This document shows positions 9,481 to 20,196 of a DNA stretch of 64,000 bases, piece by piece; the first letter of the stretch is position 1; every line of letters begins with the position of its first letter. A program made the translations under genes and the position numbers. Location of the stretch: NCBI GenBank assembly GCA_963924555.1, contig OZ004591.1, positions 6,076,001-6,140,000 of the forward strand. The letters run 5' to 3'. The stretch is from Crambe crambe (lineage: Eukaryota > Porifera > Demospongiae > Poecilosclerida > Crambeidae). Below the pieces are notes generated by a model, which did not search any database, was not told where the DNA came from, and saw only the letters and a list, made by a program, of their open reading frames with translations.

Positions 9481-11587
9481 TCTATGTCCTACTCCAGTCC
9501 TAACCCTGTAGCTCTTGCTGTGTTTGTCTAAGATAGTAAATGTAAATGTTATTGTATACTCTGTCACGCAAGATAAACCATGAAATTGACAATCAGCTTC
9601 CCCACAAACTTTAGAAAAGGTATGACACTGGTACCAAAGATTTCGAACCTTCCCAAAACATTGGCATTTTTGGTTCTAAAACCTTTAGCATGCCATGACT
9701 TTAATTTTTTATTGTGAAGTATTATTACTGGTAGCTAGATGCATTGGATAGCCACTAGGATTGTTTTTAGTGCGAAAAAGAATTCTTTATCCTGAACTTT
9801 GTTTGTTGTTCGATTATAGCTGCTTCCATTTCAAAGTTAGCCTCCTCTAATGATTTTATACTGTTGACAATAAATATTATGCCCCTTTATTCTAATGCCC
9901 CTCTATTTCCTACCCACTTTGTCTAGCCCGAGACCTCCCTAACTAAGGTCGGTGTGTGTCAGGCCCAAACCTTTCATAATTATTATGATATTCAGTCTTA
10001 TTTGGTCTTGTCATGTGAGGTTGGTAGACTCCACCTACTTCCCAGAGGTGTTGGAAGCAAGATTCGATTGGTCGCCCGAAATTGAATCATAATCCCCCAG
10101 ACCACCAAAGTTATACAATTTGCTATACATGTATACGACACTTTAAGTTATTGATAATTGTCACATAATAATTAATCCCAAAATATTTTGTTATTGATTG
10201 ATAGCCACTTAATAGTTTTTCCCAAAATATTGGTCAGGCCTGGGCCTGACTGGCCTTACCTGTTCCACCGCCTATGCTTCCCTATGGTGAGAAAGTTGGT
10301 ACCACACCCACTTTTGCCTGGCATGCATGATACCCATCATATCCCTCTGCTATGTTGTTAGCTATCTTAGTGGGTGGGTGGGTGAATGGATATATTTCTT
10401 ACTGGTCTAGCTAGTACATTGCCTACTGCCAGCTGCTTCCTAGCTTATACCATGTGCCCTGTATGCAATAGTTGCCTTGTGCATATATGTACACATTGAC
10501 ATTAATAATGATCACCTAATGCTTTTACTCTTAATTGCCAATGCCCTACCTACTGGGTGACCAGTACTCTTGATGCTTTTACTTTTGATGACCATTTACC
10601 CAATGCCCTATGATCGACCCAACCACTACAAGATTAGGGGGATACTTTTGATGCTTATAAAGTTATCTATGACTACAGCTCTGCAGTGAATGGTGGTCTG
10701 AAAATGAATACCCAAATCTTTGTTGACTAGTGTGCAGTAAGAGATTAGAAGTGATAATTATAGGGATATTAGGTAAATGGTCATCAACAGAACAAATTCT
10801 ACATGGCAAAATTTGAGCGCCACTCAAAAATCCTTGGTAGAGCCCTAATGTCAGTATGTGTACATTGCCGGTGTCCGTATCTTGATGTCTATACGTGTAT
10901 TACACACACACACACACACACACATGCACATACATGTGATATCGTACCCATTTTTAGCTAGACATTAATTTGGGTTTAAGTCTTTGTAGTAGATATAAAA
11001 CTCTCCTATTTTGGCCTTGATTGCATAAATAGGATTGAAATCCTCATATGTAGGTGTTTGATCAAAAAATCATGATTAAGATGAGCAAAACAAGCCCCAC
11101 ACTAGTGATGATGGACCTTTCACCAACATCAGCTTCTTTTCATGATGACCTTGAGCATGCACACTCGCCCCACAATGCTTAGGATGATTGACTTAAGAAA
11201 CCTTAAACAGCTGAGCAATGGTAGCTAGGGCAGTTGTAACTGTTACAGTGAATTGCAAATTGGTTGTCCACTGTAAGATGCAAAATCTAAAAGAGCTATG
11301 TGCTGTTTCTCAATAGATGTGTGGCTTTTCCCAATTCACTGTATGGAATGTTTACACCTTCCTTTGTATACTATGTATGCTTAATAAGACTATGGTTGAG
11401 TGGGCAGCAGCTGTAGTAAACTGTCTGATAATGGTGCTGCATTGTCCTGTATATAGTAATCACTCCAAAGGCATCAAAACTATTGTACAATTGTAAGGAT
11501 TCAGGTGACTGCATTTGTAAGGATTCAGCTAATAGCTTGACCAAGAATCCATACAAGTAGTGAATAGATAAGCAAATTGTTATCAGG

Positions 11588-11995
11588 GTTTCATACTAGC
11601 CTCGTTCCCAGGCCCCTCCCATGAAGAAGGGAGAGGGCCTGGTACAGACTATTTGCGCATGCGCTAACTTTTCCGTAAATATTTCAGTAAATTTCTCCGC
11701 ACATTGTTTAATCTACGTGGATTCAAAACGGAGAAATATTACGGACCACAAATACGGCTTGCCACGTGATAGCTGGGAAACCACATGTCAAATCAAGTGG
11801 CAAAGAAAGGTCAAAGGTTAAGCTTATCCGTTTGACGTTCGCAACATTAGAAGTTTACTGCTTAGATATGCTGAGTGCTTTACAAAGATATACGGATTCC
11901 CAGATTTTCTGGGAAAATAGAGCATGCGCAAACAGTCTGTACCAGGCCCTCTCCTTCTTCGTGGGAGGGGCCTGGGGACGAGGCTAGGTTTCATA
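11588..11995. mobile_element. hAT-like MITE with 8-bp target site duplication
   Basis: Terminal inverted repeats of about 67-70 bp: CTAGCCTCGTTCCCAGGCCC... (11596-11665) and its complement ...GGGCCTGGGGACGAGGCTAG (11921-11987). The flanks are the perfect 8-bp direct repeat GTTTCATA (11588-11595 and 11988-11995). The interior (about 255 bp) has no coding capacity. TIR type and 8-bp TSD fit hAT-superfamily non-autonomous elements. Confidence 0.88.
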
Positions 11996-12159
11996 CAGGA
12001 TTTTTTCATAGAGGGAGGAAATGACCACATGGCCATTAGGCCACAGAAGAAAATTATACTTATTATTTGGAGGACTCGTTATTGGCTAATTCTCCTTGAG
12101 TATGCCAATGTTGTGTATTGAGTTAAAGAATCACACTTTAGTTATTGTTTTTAACATTG

Positions 12160-12201
12160 TCTTTGGGGGGGGGGGATTTTTCTTGGGTGGGGAAATCCCA
12201 G

Positions 12202-12236
<35 letters not shown>

Positions 12237-12237
12237 A
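12160..12237. repeat. Poly-G and long poly-C tract
   Basis: A short G run (12166-12175) is followed by a homopolymeric C run of about 33 bases (12204-12236). Similar runs occur at 19109, 35840 (C), 41165 and 47111 (G). They may be real slippage-prone tracts or places where read quality and length are unreliable. Confidence 0.85.
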
Positions 12238-13715
12238 CTTTAGATAGCTAAAGTCTTCAACAACCAAACAACCATACTCTTTAAGCATCACACATCTATG
12301 GCTGGTTTTACATCACTGTCATTAATAGCAAGGGTTCTGGATCCAGAAATTGCAACTTAAACTGAATAGAAGCTTTTGAAGTTGCTACAAAGAACAAAAT
12401 TCTCATGCTAAAAATAGCCGGGAGGGGGGGGGGAGGAAGGAGGGATAACCATGAATACCGGAGCACCATGCCTTTTTTGTTTACTTGTAATAAATTTGTG
12501 TGGCATACCTACCATTGTTCTAATGATAGCTAGCTAAGTACAGGATAAAATGACTATAGCAAATTTCCTAGAGCTAGAGCCATCACTCTGTGCTCAAAGA
12601 AATCACCCACAGTAGAATAAAAAGTTTGTATCAACTGTGGTTTTAAGACCTCTGGCTTTGCAAGGCAAAAATGAGGTATTCCTTAGCTGCACAGTATAAT
12701 CATTGTGCATTCACTCTTGACTGTGTTGGGTGCTTCCCATTGTGACCAAGAAATATTCATTAATTACCACACTCTATTGCACCACGAATAAGACCCCATT
12801 CAAGCAAAAGAGTTTGGCATGTCCACAGCTAGCAGGTCATTGTGATCTGAGGGCAATATATCATTTGACAGCAAACAAGTATTCCTATACCTTTTAGAGC
12901 TCCAACTCACTTGTGCTTCAACTCAAGTAGCTGCATGCATAGAAAGTTGAACCATACAACAGAGTCGTGTAAATCTAACAGTCAAAAGACAATACATCAG
13001 GCATATAATGCTTGTCAGCCTTTAAGGTAGGCAGGGGGTAACTTTGGATGCAGTTCAACTCTGGACATTCGATTTCTTCTAACTGTAGCAACAGAACACT
13101 GGACTCCAGAGTCTCTGAGCAAAAAGAAGGAGTGCACATGCAGAATCTGATTTATTAAATCCTTAGTGCTGCAGTTTGGATATCCAGAGCCAAATCCCCA
13201 CTTACCTTATGATTTTTTTTTTGTGGTGATCTCTAATATTAGTGTATGACCTGTAATAAATGTGTAGGTGATGCCTGCCTATGTCAGTATTCACATATCA
13301 TTGTGTTTTTTAGGTTCATAATAGCACTCATGCAGTTGCATATTTACCAAGCCTGAAGACTATTCTACACTAATTCAACTCCATTCTCTTAACTACCACC
13401 ACTGGACAGTTAACCACACCCATCTCAACACAGGCATCACCAGCAAACACATACTGGATTCAAAGGTAACTAGGTGAGCAGGTATTGCACCTAATGCTTT
13501 TACTCTATTGATGACCATTTACCATACTCTAATACTCTAAGTGATATTATGCTCGCTTGATGATCATTTACCCATGATGCTCTGATTTGAATTCTATTGA
13601 TGACCATTTACCAAATCCTCCTCAATGATGACCATTTATTGACCACCATTTTCCCAGGGATTCATATTCATTCATAATGATTCATGAATGGGATTCATGA
13701 TGTATATAAAAATGA

Positions 13716-13755
<40 letters not shown>

Positions 13756-13954
13756 CAAATTGCTATTGGATATTTCATAATTATAACTACTGTGTGGTTA
13801 GGGTAGAAATTTTCAAACAAAATCTCACCCAGTGTTCTACTCTGATGTCAGTATCAACACTTTGTAGCCATTGGTTAACCAAACTCTGGCTACATCAATG
13901 AAATATGGCAACCTGTGATAACATTGTAGTAGGATGCTAAAAAAATCAAGTCTT

Positions 13955-14215
13955 ATTGATCTTACAACCTGAAGATTATCCAGAACAGCAAAACCAAAAT
14001 TTATATAGCCTCCTTTCAAATGGAGTTGGAGTTGGGCTACTTGAAAGGAGGCTATGTAAAATTGGTTTGCTGTGTATTGTACAGTGGATTGCAGTGATCT
14101 TGCAACATGAGCACCAAACCAAAATTTACATAGCTTCCTTTTAAGTAGCCCAACTCTAAAACCACAATTAAGTCTAAATTTTGATTTGGTGTTCTGAATT
14201 TCATGTTGCAAGATT
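13955..14215. repeat. Inverted/direct repeat cluster (AAATTTATATAGCCTCC family)
   Basis: The word ACCAAAATTTAYATAGCYTCCTTTYAA and its inverse GGGCTACTTGAAAGGAGGCTATGT alternate three times, next to CAGTGGATTGCAGTGATCTTGC and its inverse. Fragments of the same family lie at about 34390-34430 and 37110-37165. It is probably overlapping copies of one MITE. Confidence 0.6.
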
Positions 14216-14253
14216 ACCGCAATTCACTGTAAGATCATTAGATCACTGTATGT

Positions 14254-14396
14254 GTATCAAACATGTGTTTTTGCTATCACAAGCCCATTTACCACTTCCC
14301 AAGCTTTAGATAATATTCTCCAAAAATAACTTTCCCATGTTTGTGGCCATAGCTAGATAGCTATTCCCAGCAATTGCCAGAAAACAATAAGAATTC
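14254..14396. repeat. Dispersed repeat, copy 1 (also 22788-22936)
   Basis: About 145 bp running from CATGTGTTTTTGCTATC to CCAGAAAACAATAAGAATT, matching 22788-22936 in the same orientation with two small indels. Confidence 0.85.
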
Positions 14397-14587
14397 AAAC
14401 TTTCCTGTATATGAACATTAATTTTTTGTGTAGTAATCATGTGTACAAGTATTCATTTGCTGTGCTACATCATTTTTTACATAATTGCCATTATAATTTT
14501 GTGTGGATGACCAGAAGAGCATACTATAAGGGTGCACTTTCCTAACCTTGTTTCCAGCATTGTTATCAGGCTGTTCTTGTCATTCAT

Positions 14588-14660
14588 CAATAGCTCATTT
14601 GCATAACCTTTAAATAGATAATTAGAACTTGCGGTCTGGGGGTGTTGCGCTCTATTTGGA
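14588..14660 (+). repeat. Left terminal inverted repeat of ISL2EU-like element
   Basis: 73 bp beginning CAATAGCTCATTTGCATAAC and ending GCGCTCTATTTGGA; complement at 18147-18219. Confidence 0.92.
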
Positions 14661-14671
14661 GTAGTTAGAGA

Positions 14672-16767
14672 ATGGCCTTAAGTGAGGTTGATGTCCCTGG
14701 CGCGTCCTTGCAGGGAAAAGACCCTAGTGTACGGAAAGTTCCTGAATTGAAAAGGTGGCTTCAGTGTAGAGCTGCTTCTACCAGGGGCAAAAAGGCTGAT
14801 TTGGTTTCAAGGTAAGTTTTAATGTTGGTGAATACTAAAATGCTTTAGCTAGCTATTATTATGCCACCACAAGCTGTAGTGGTAGTGATGACACTACATT
14901 TTAGCCATAAGTACTTTGCACAGACTATTGTTGGTCTAGAGCAAACTAGGCCAAAAACCTTTTATGATCTAAGCTATAACTTAAACCTAGCTACATGTAA
15001 GGTCAAACTAAATAATTTTATCTATGCTTACAGGATTCGAGCTTATATAGCTAATGGTTGGGCTAATGCCATCATTGATCCAGATGCTGATGGAAGAAAT
15101 GAAAGGTCTACTGATGATCAGCCTGATAATGAAACTAATAAGCTTGATGACCGAACTTCCATGTTACCATGCAGTAACCATAAGACAAGAGCAGTCTTGG
15201 AAAGAGTTAAAAGTAATGTATAAATCACCTTCTAGTGTTCCTAGGTTTACTAATGCCCAAGTAGTAACATACTTTGTTACGAGAACTGTGTCTGATGGTT
15301 ACGAGAACTGTGTCTGATGGATTAAAATCTAGTAATTTTAAGGCAATCAATCAGTCTGCTATGAATCTATATCTTTGTGGCCATGTGCAAGAAATTCAAG
15401 CATCCCAAAACAAGGAAGCACTATTTTTAAAAGCAAAATGTCTACCAGAGATGAAAAAAGATCGTGTGTATAAGTTATTGATGTCTATGAACACTGATAA
15501 GAACTATGACATACCGACAGCAGAATGTGGATGTCTAGGAGGTAAAGGTCCCACTGCAACTTGTAAGCATATAGGAGCATTGTGCTATGCAGTTCAGAAT
15601 TTCTGTGCTAAAGGAAGCATGCCCGAGTTTCTTACCTGCACTCAAAGGCTTCAAGAGTGGAACAAGCCTCGTGCCAAAAAGGTTGATCCAATTGCTGTGG
15701 AAGACATTAGAGGACATCAGCAGGTAATTATGGCTGATACACCACGAAAATTAATACGAAATCCAAGAATTCCAAGCAATTTTGATCCACAACCAGTTGA
15801 TTGCCGCCAAACTGATCCTATTGCTCTTGAAAAGTTAAGGACAGATTTGTTATCACTTGGAAAACCCTGTGCATTGTTGACAATTCTAGTTCCTAAAGTT
15901 GAAATTGCACTACATGATCACACAACCTATAATAAGAAACTGGAGTGCAGTACTGGCAAGACTAGCATTTCCCCACCTGATCCTGTGAGATTTCAAACTT
16001 GCCCCTATACTTCTGACGAGATGCAGTTTTTCAGCGAGAAGATTATTACAGATTTGAGTATATCTTCCGAGGAGCGAACTAAACTTGAACAAATGACAGT
16101 ACAACAATCTCATTGTTCTCTTTGGTATCAAGCACGCTTTAAAAGAATTACAGGATCAAAATGTTGCAAAATTTTGACACAAATCTCAAAAACACCAGCT
16201 CTCCTTAGAAATGTTCTCTATACCAAACCATTCACCATAGTACCGGCACCTATTAAGTGGGGTCGAGACAATGAACCTATTGCACTCCAGAAATATGTTG
16301 AATACATGCAGGAGAATGGACACACAGAACTAAAACTTAGGCAGTGTGGTTTCTTTGTGCATCCCCACAAACCTTGGCTTGGTGCCTCACCTGATGGAAT
16401 AGTGGTGGATCCACCCTACAGCACCGGACTATTGGAGATAAAATGTCCCTATAGTGTACGAGACACACCACCTAGATTGGCTTGCCAAGAGTCGTCTTTC
16501 TACTGCTATACTTCTGATGATGGAATCCCTAGACTAAAAAGAACTCACGAGTATTATCATCAAGTGCAATTGGAACTGTATGTTTGCTCTGATAGTTGTG
16601 GTTGGTGTGATTTTTGTGTGTATACAACTAAAGGCATCCTAGTTGAGCGAATTTATCCTGATCAAGAATGGGAACAGAAATGTATTCCTCAGCTCAAAGA
16701 ATATTACTTCAAACATATTCTACCTGAACTTGTATATCCTATGCACAAACCATCATATTTTTTATAA
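14672..16767 (+). pseudogene. SAP-SWIM-YqaJ exonuclease-like protein of the ISL2EU-like element (frameshifted)
   Basis: Exon 1 (14672-14811) starts 12 bp inside the TIR and encodes a SAP motif (VPELKRWLQCRA ... GKKADLV). A GTAAGT donor follows, and the next exon begins after TGCTTACAG at about 15033 (RIRAYIANGW). The main open frame from about 15298 to 16767 has a SWIM zinc finger (ECGCLGGKGPTATCKH, CxC-x9-CxH) and a YqaJ/lambda-exonuclease-type domain: RFKRITGSKC, WGRDNEP, GASPDG (metal-binding Asp) and LEIKCPYS (ExK). Family members are 5'-3' exonucleases with PD-(D/E)XK chemistry; the role in transposition is not established. The reading frame is broken at about 15180-15205 (about one base) and by a 22-bp tandem duplication at 15276-15319. 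Nuclease motifs themselves look intact. Confidence 0.85.
15276..15319 (+). repeat. 22-bp perfect tandem duplication inside the YqaJ gene
   Basis: GTTACGAGAACTGTGTCTGATG occurs twice back to back (15276-15297, 15298-15319). Since 22 is not a multiple of three it shifts the frame. Removing one unit joins VTRTVSDG directly to LKSSNFKAINQSAMNLY. Confidence 0.95.
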
Positions 16768-16771
16768 TATT

Positions 16772-18136
16772 TTAACACAGTGGTGGCCAAAAGTTTGACA
16801 ATGCTGATGATACAAAAAACATTTGGTTTGCTAGATCTGTTAAAGAAGCGGGTATGACGCGATCAAAAATATGGTAGTTTTTAATACGCTCTCAACATGT
16901 ATGCGCACTGAAGCTATCCTCCTAGTTTCTATCATTTCATCCTCATCCAACTGAGATTCCCCACGCAAAAAGGGAGGCATGTTTAGCTTGACACCAAGAA
17001 GTGTCAAGTCATCCTGAATATCGAAGCCTCTGTCAGCCATGACAGAATCACCCCTCTCCAACAAAGTCAATATGCCACTCTGCTTTGTTAGTTGCTTGTC
17101 AGAAATGCATCCAGAGTAAAGGTCAGAAATAAAGATAATGGCTCCACAAGGGGATATCCCAATTAAAGCCTTGTATGTATTCTTATTCTTAAAAAGTCAT
17201 TTGTTGAACATCGGGGAGAGAAGGTTTCTCTATGAATATTTCAGTAGCATCCAGTATTACTCTTGTGAAAGGGTATAGTTCTGCAAACTGTTTGGACATG
17301 GTACTACGAATGATTCCCCGGGGTGGCCACAGTGGAATATCTTTCAGTTTCATGTACAAAAAGTTTATCCAGGTTGCAAAAATTCTAGAGATCGTAGAAC
17401 ATGACAGGTTAAAATGATGAGCTAAATCTTGCTCAAACAAGCCAAGGCGCAATCGTACCAACACCATAAAGAATTCCTCCAGAGGTGGAAGGGTCCGATT
17501 TCGACCCCTGCCTTTAGAATCAGGTGGTGTACATTTAGCATTCCAATAGATCAAATTATGGACAGAAGGTCCAAGGAAATCAAAGCATGCTTTTAGAGAT
17601 TCAAAGCTTGGAAATCCAGTATAAAAAGCAATTATTTTGTCATCATGTCCTATGTTTTCCAAAGAAAACTTAAGAGAAAGAACATTCTTCTGTAAGCTGG
17701 CTACATTCTGGTTCAATTGAGTTACCTTTAGATTTAATCCCTCCACATGATCACCAGTTAATTCTGTAGTAGTAGTAGCATCTCTAACAGGTGGTGAGGG
17801 TATGTCAACATCATCACTAAGACCAAGACTAGTTGCAAAGGATACTTCCAACCTTCTCTTTGGAGATGGTCTTCTCCTTACTGGAGTGATTTGAGTAGCT
17901 AGCTTTGGGAGATTCTTTGATGGGTACTCATCCTTCCTAAGTAGTCTATGGGCACTGTTAACAAAATGATTACTGCAAACCCTTGAATTGCTGTTCAAAG
18001 GAAGGTTCTTTCTCCCAATTTTGTGGATCCATACCTTCAGCAAAGTTTTGTCTTTCAGTGGCAGTCGATGGAAAGAAAGGTGGGGCATCTTTGATGAACT
18101 GTTAGTACAGCCAGGAACGACACAGAAATGAACCAT
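16772..18136 (-). pseudogene. THAP-domain DDE transposase of the ISL2EU-like element (frameshifted)
   Basis: Start chosen at 18136 (MVHFCVVPGC), the usual THAP beginning and outside the TIR; an in-frame ATG at 18178 lies within the TIR. The THAP C2CH zinc finger is visible: CVVPGC, then VWIHKIG and SRVCSNHF. A basic region and a short coiled-coil-like stretch follow, then a DDE_Tnp_4-type core: NLSCSTISRIFATW (helix-turn-helix-like), VILDATEIF (first Asp), VMADRGFDI (second Asp) and IHVE (Glu). The frame shifts near 17190 and again near 16900 (two extra bases after HVE), after which the protein would end at the TAA complementary to 16772-16774. All three presumed catalytic residues are present across the pieces. 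Confidence 0.87.
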
Positions 18137-18146
18137 TTTCTGATAC

Positions 18147-18219
18147 TCCAAATAGAGCGCAACACCCCCAGACCGCAAGTTCTAATTATCTATTTAAAGG
18201 TTATGCAAATGAGCTATTG
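18147..18219 (-). repeat. Right terminal inverted repeat of ISL2EU-like element
   Basis: 73 bp, reverse complement of 14588-14660. The transposase start preferred here (18136) lies just inside it. Confidence 0.92.
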
Positions 18220-18472
18220 CCTTATAGTGTTCTAGTGTTCCTTCCATAGTTGTTGGACTGTAACTTTACTTGGAATCCTGTAGTAGCTGATTATTCCATA
18301 TGCCGTGACCTTACAGTTAATCCTTGGAGGTGTATGTGTACTGTTAGCAGTATGTGTACCTGTGTTATCTTTCTGTTATTTGTAATCACTAAGTACATGA
18401 ATTTGCACCTGTTCCTTAAAGATTGTGTATTTCGCAATTACTCTACAAACTTAGTGCATTGTAATGATTTCA

Positions 18473-18506
18473 CTGAACTGAAAGGGTATTATATTACACA
18501 TACTTG
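18473..18506. repeat. Short dispersed repeat (also 23133-23167)
   Basis: ACTGAACTGAAAGGGTATTA followed by TATTACACA is repeated near 23133, just left of the Academ-like element; a weaker copy lies near 33800. Confidence 0.7.
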
Positions 18507-18696
18507 ATCAGTTGAAAGGAGGAGTACTAAACTGTGTATGACAACCACAAACCTCAGGTCTCTAACTGTGACACATAGATACCTGACCACTTGCAGGCCT
18601 AGCAAGTGGTTACTACATGTCATTACATCAAAGGGAATTATTCATAAGGTGCAAGGCATGGCTGGCTAGAGAACTTTGAAACCTACACTACCAGCA

Positions 18697-18840
18697 TGGT
18701 TTGCAGGAGAAACTTCTTCACAATAAGGGTATGCACCTATCAGAGTGACCTAAATCCATAACCACCTGTCTAAACTACCACAATAATTATCTTGTACTAT
18801 GGTGAAGGCACCCCTCCCTATAGTTTATGACCATAAGGCT
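18697..18840. repeat. Dispersed repeat, copy 1 (also about 29885-30005)
   Basis: Shared words GGGTATGCACCTATC, CCACCTGTCTAAACTACC, ACAATAATTATC and CTCCCTATAGTTTAT occur in the same order in both places, about 80% similar by eye. Confidence 0.75.
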
Positions 18841-19728
18841 TTTAGAAAGGTAGGCTCAGCCATATATGATTACAACTATTAAACAGGCAACCTTGTGCCT
18901 GTCATAGCTAGATGGAGACTTGGAGCACAGCAGCAGCAAAATAATAGCTATCTCTAGCAGCAGTGAGCATGGGTAGCTTCTGGAGCCTCTAGATGTAGAT
19001 ATTGATAAGCCACACCCATTCTATTATGTACTAGCCAGGCCATAACACAGATGGTATAATTCATGGAATTCTGGTGCATGCACAAGCAGTGTATACCGGG
19101 CCCTATTCCCCCCCCCCCCCCCCCAAATGTTTACGGGTTTTAGGGATCCAAGTTCATTCATGAATAGTATGGTCTAAGAGATCTAGCGATAACCTCAAAC
19201 CCAGTGTATTGTGGCAATGAACCACCATGACTCATAATTATCATTATTAACTTGAAGATCCACCCCTCCTTATTCCTAGATCAAAATAGTTTTATGAGTT
19301 CATGAGACACATTGAAGCCATTGAATTAGATCCATAAGGAAGCCAAGACATGTGTTAGAGTGACCTTGACATTGTCCAGAGTATTTCCCTAATACTAAGA
19401 CCTATGTAAGGTTTCATGGTTTCATGTGACTCCCCCACATACTTATGATTACTAAAGTGTTTCTTTTGCAGCCAGGCTGCTGGGTTGTCTTGTGCTAGCA
19501 CTAGCTAGCTGCACTGATACACCAGTGGTATATTAGAGCTTCAAACTGTAGAGCCAATCCTTAGACCAGGCCAGGAGGCCCTAGTTGTGGGTTGTGGAGT
19601 ACCCAAATCTGATCCCCTGCCTAAATCCTATAGCAAATAATAATCTCTCTTGTAAGATGATAGTTATAATACTAGCCAGCTGTCACACTGGTATAACCCA
19701 AAAGTATCCAGGGTGGAAATTTGCAGCG

Positions 19729-20196
19729 CCCTGTTTACGGAATACTAATTAAAAAATACGGCTGCACCCGGGAAGAGACTTTAGAGCAGGATGGTCATCG
19801 GTGATTATGCAATACTGTAGCTAGGTTATAGATACATAGCTAGTTGTTTTTTTAAAATGAGGTTTGCAAGAATAAAGATCCAGGTGAATGAGCAGATGTC
19901 CAACAGCAGACCACCACAGTCTTGTGTTCAATAGGAGACAGCAATATCATCATCAGGTGCACTTCCAGAAGGTGTTTGAAAATCTTCTATCAAATAAAAG
20001 TTGCTGTACCACACACATACATTGATGAACAAGTATATTCATCATATAATCTTTTGAACAGCTTGAGATTGTTGGTGCACCTGTGGTTAATACTTGCTGA
20101 TATTCATCGGGTAAAGTGGTAGTGCACAGATGATCAGTCGTAGTTGGAAGAGTGCTTATGAAGCTGTGCATGTTATGCCAACAAGATCACCACATT
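19729..20196 (-). repeat. Inverted, gene-less copy of the EF-hand upstream region
   Basis: Reverse complement of 38376-38920, the sequence directly upstream of EF-hand copy B, with small deletions near the gene end (TTTACGGAATACTAATTA... at 19736). It stops at the GGCGC motif 15 bp before the ATG at 38919 would lie, so no EF-hand coding sequence follows. Confidence 0.88.

Larger units (their letters stand above)
7856..11587. other. Gene-free, repeat-rich interval
   Basis: Outside the MITEs and motif clusters listed separately, no coding region is supported. A CA dinucleotide run lies at 10903-10924 and GTGGGTGGGTGGGTG at about 10370. A segment around 11230-11350 (GATGTGTGGCTTTTCC and the words around it) recurs in degenerate form at about 35030-35135, so it is another dispersed repeat. 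Confidence 0.5.
12238..14587. other. Gene-free interval with MITE fragments and microsatellite
   Basis: Contains a TG dinucleotide run (13719-13754), TGATGACC motif copies (13512-13640), an imperfect inverted repeat family (13955-14215) and a dispersed repeat shared with 22788-22936. No gene is supported. Confidence 0.5.
14588..18219. mobile_element. ISL2EU-like DNA transposon (3.6 kb)
   Basis: Bounded by 73-bp inverted repeats (14588-14660 and 18147-18219) that read as exact complements by eye. Inside are two convergent genes: a SAP-SWIM-YqaJ nuclease gene on the plus strand and a THAP-domain DDE transposase on the minus strand, with stop codons only a few bases apart (16767 and 16772). This pairing is known for the ISL2EU/IS4EU group of eukaryotic transposons. 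If the true end is AGCTCATTTGC, an AT dinucleotide target duplication is hidden inside the block. Both genes are broken, so the copy is not autonomous. Confidence 0.85.

Noticed and set aside
10903-13754. CA and TG runs considered as possible CRISPR-like or satellite arrays
   Set aside because: Simple dinucleotide microsatellites without spacers; the organism is clearly eukaryotic.
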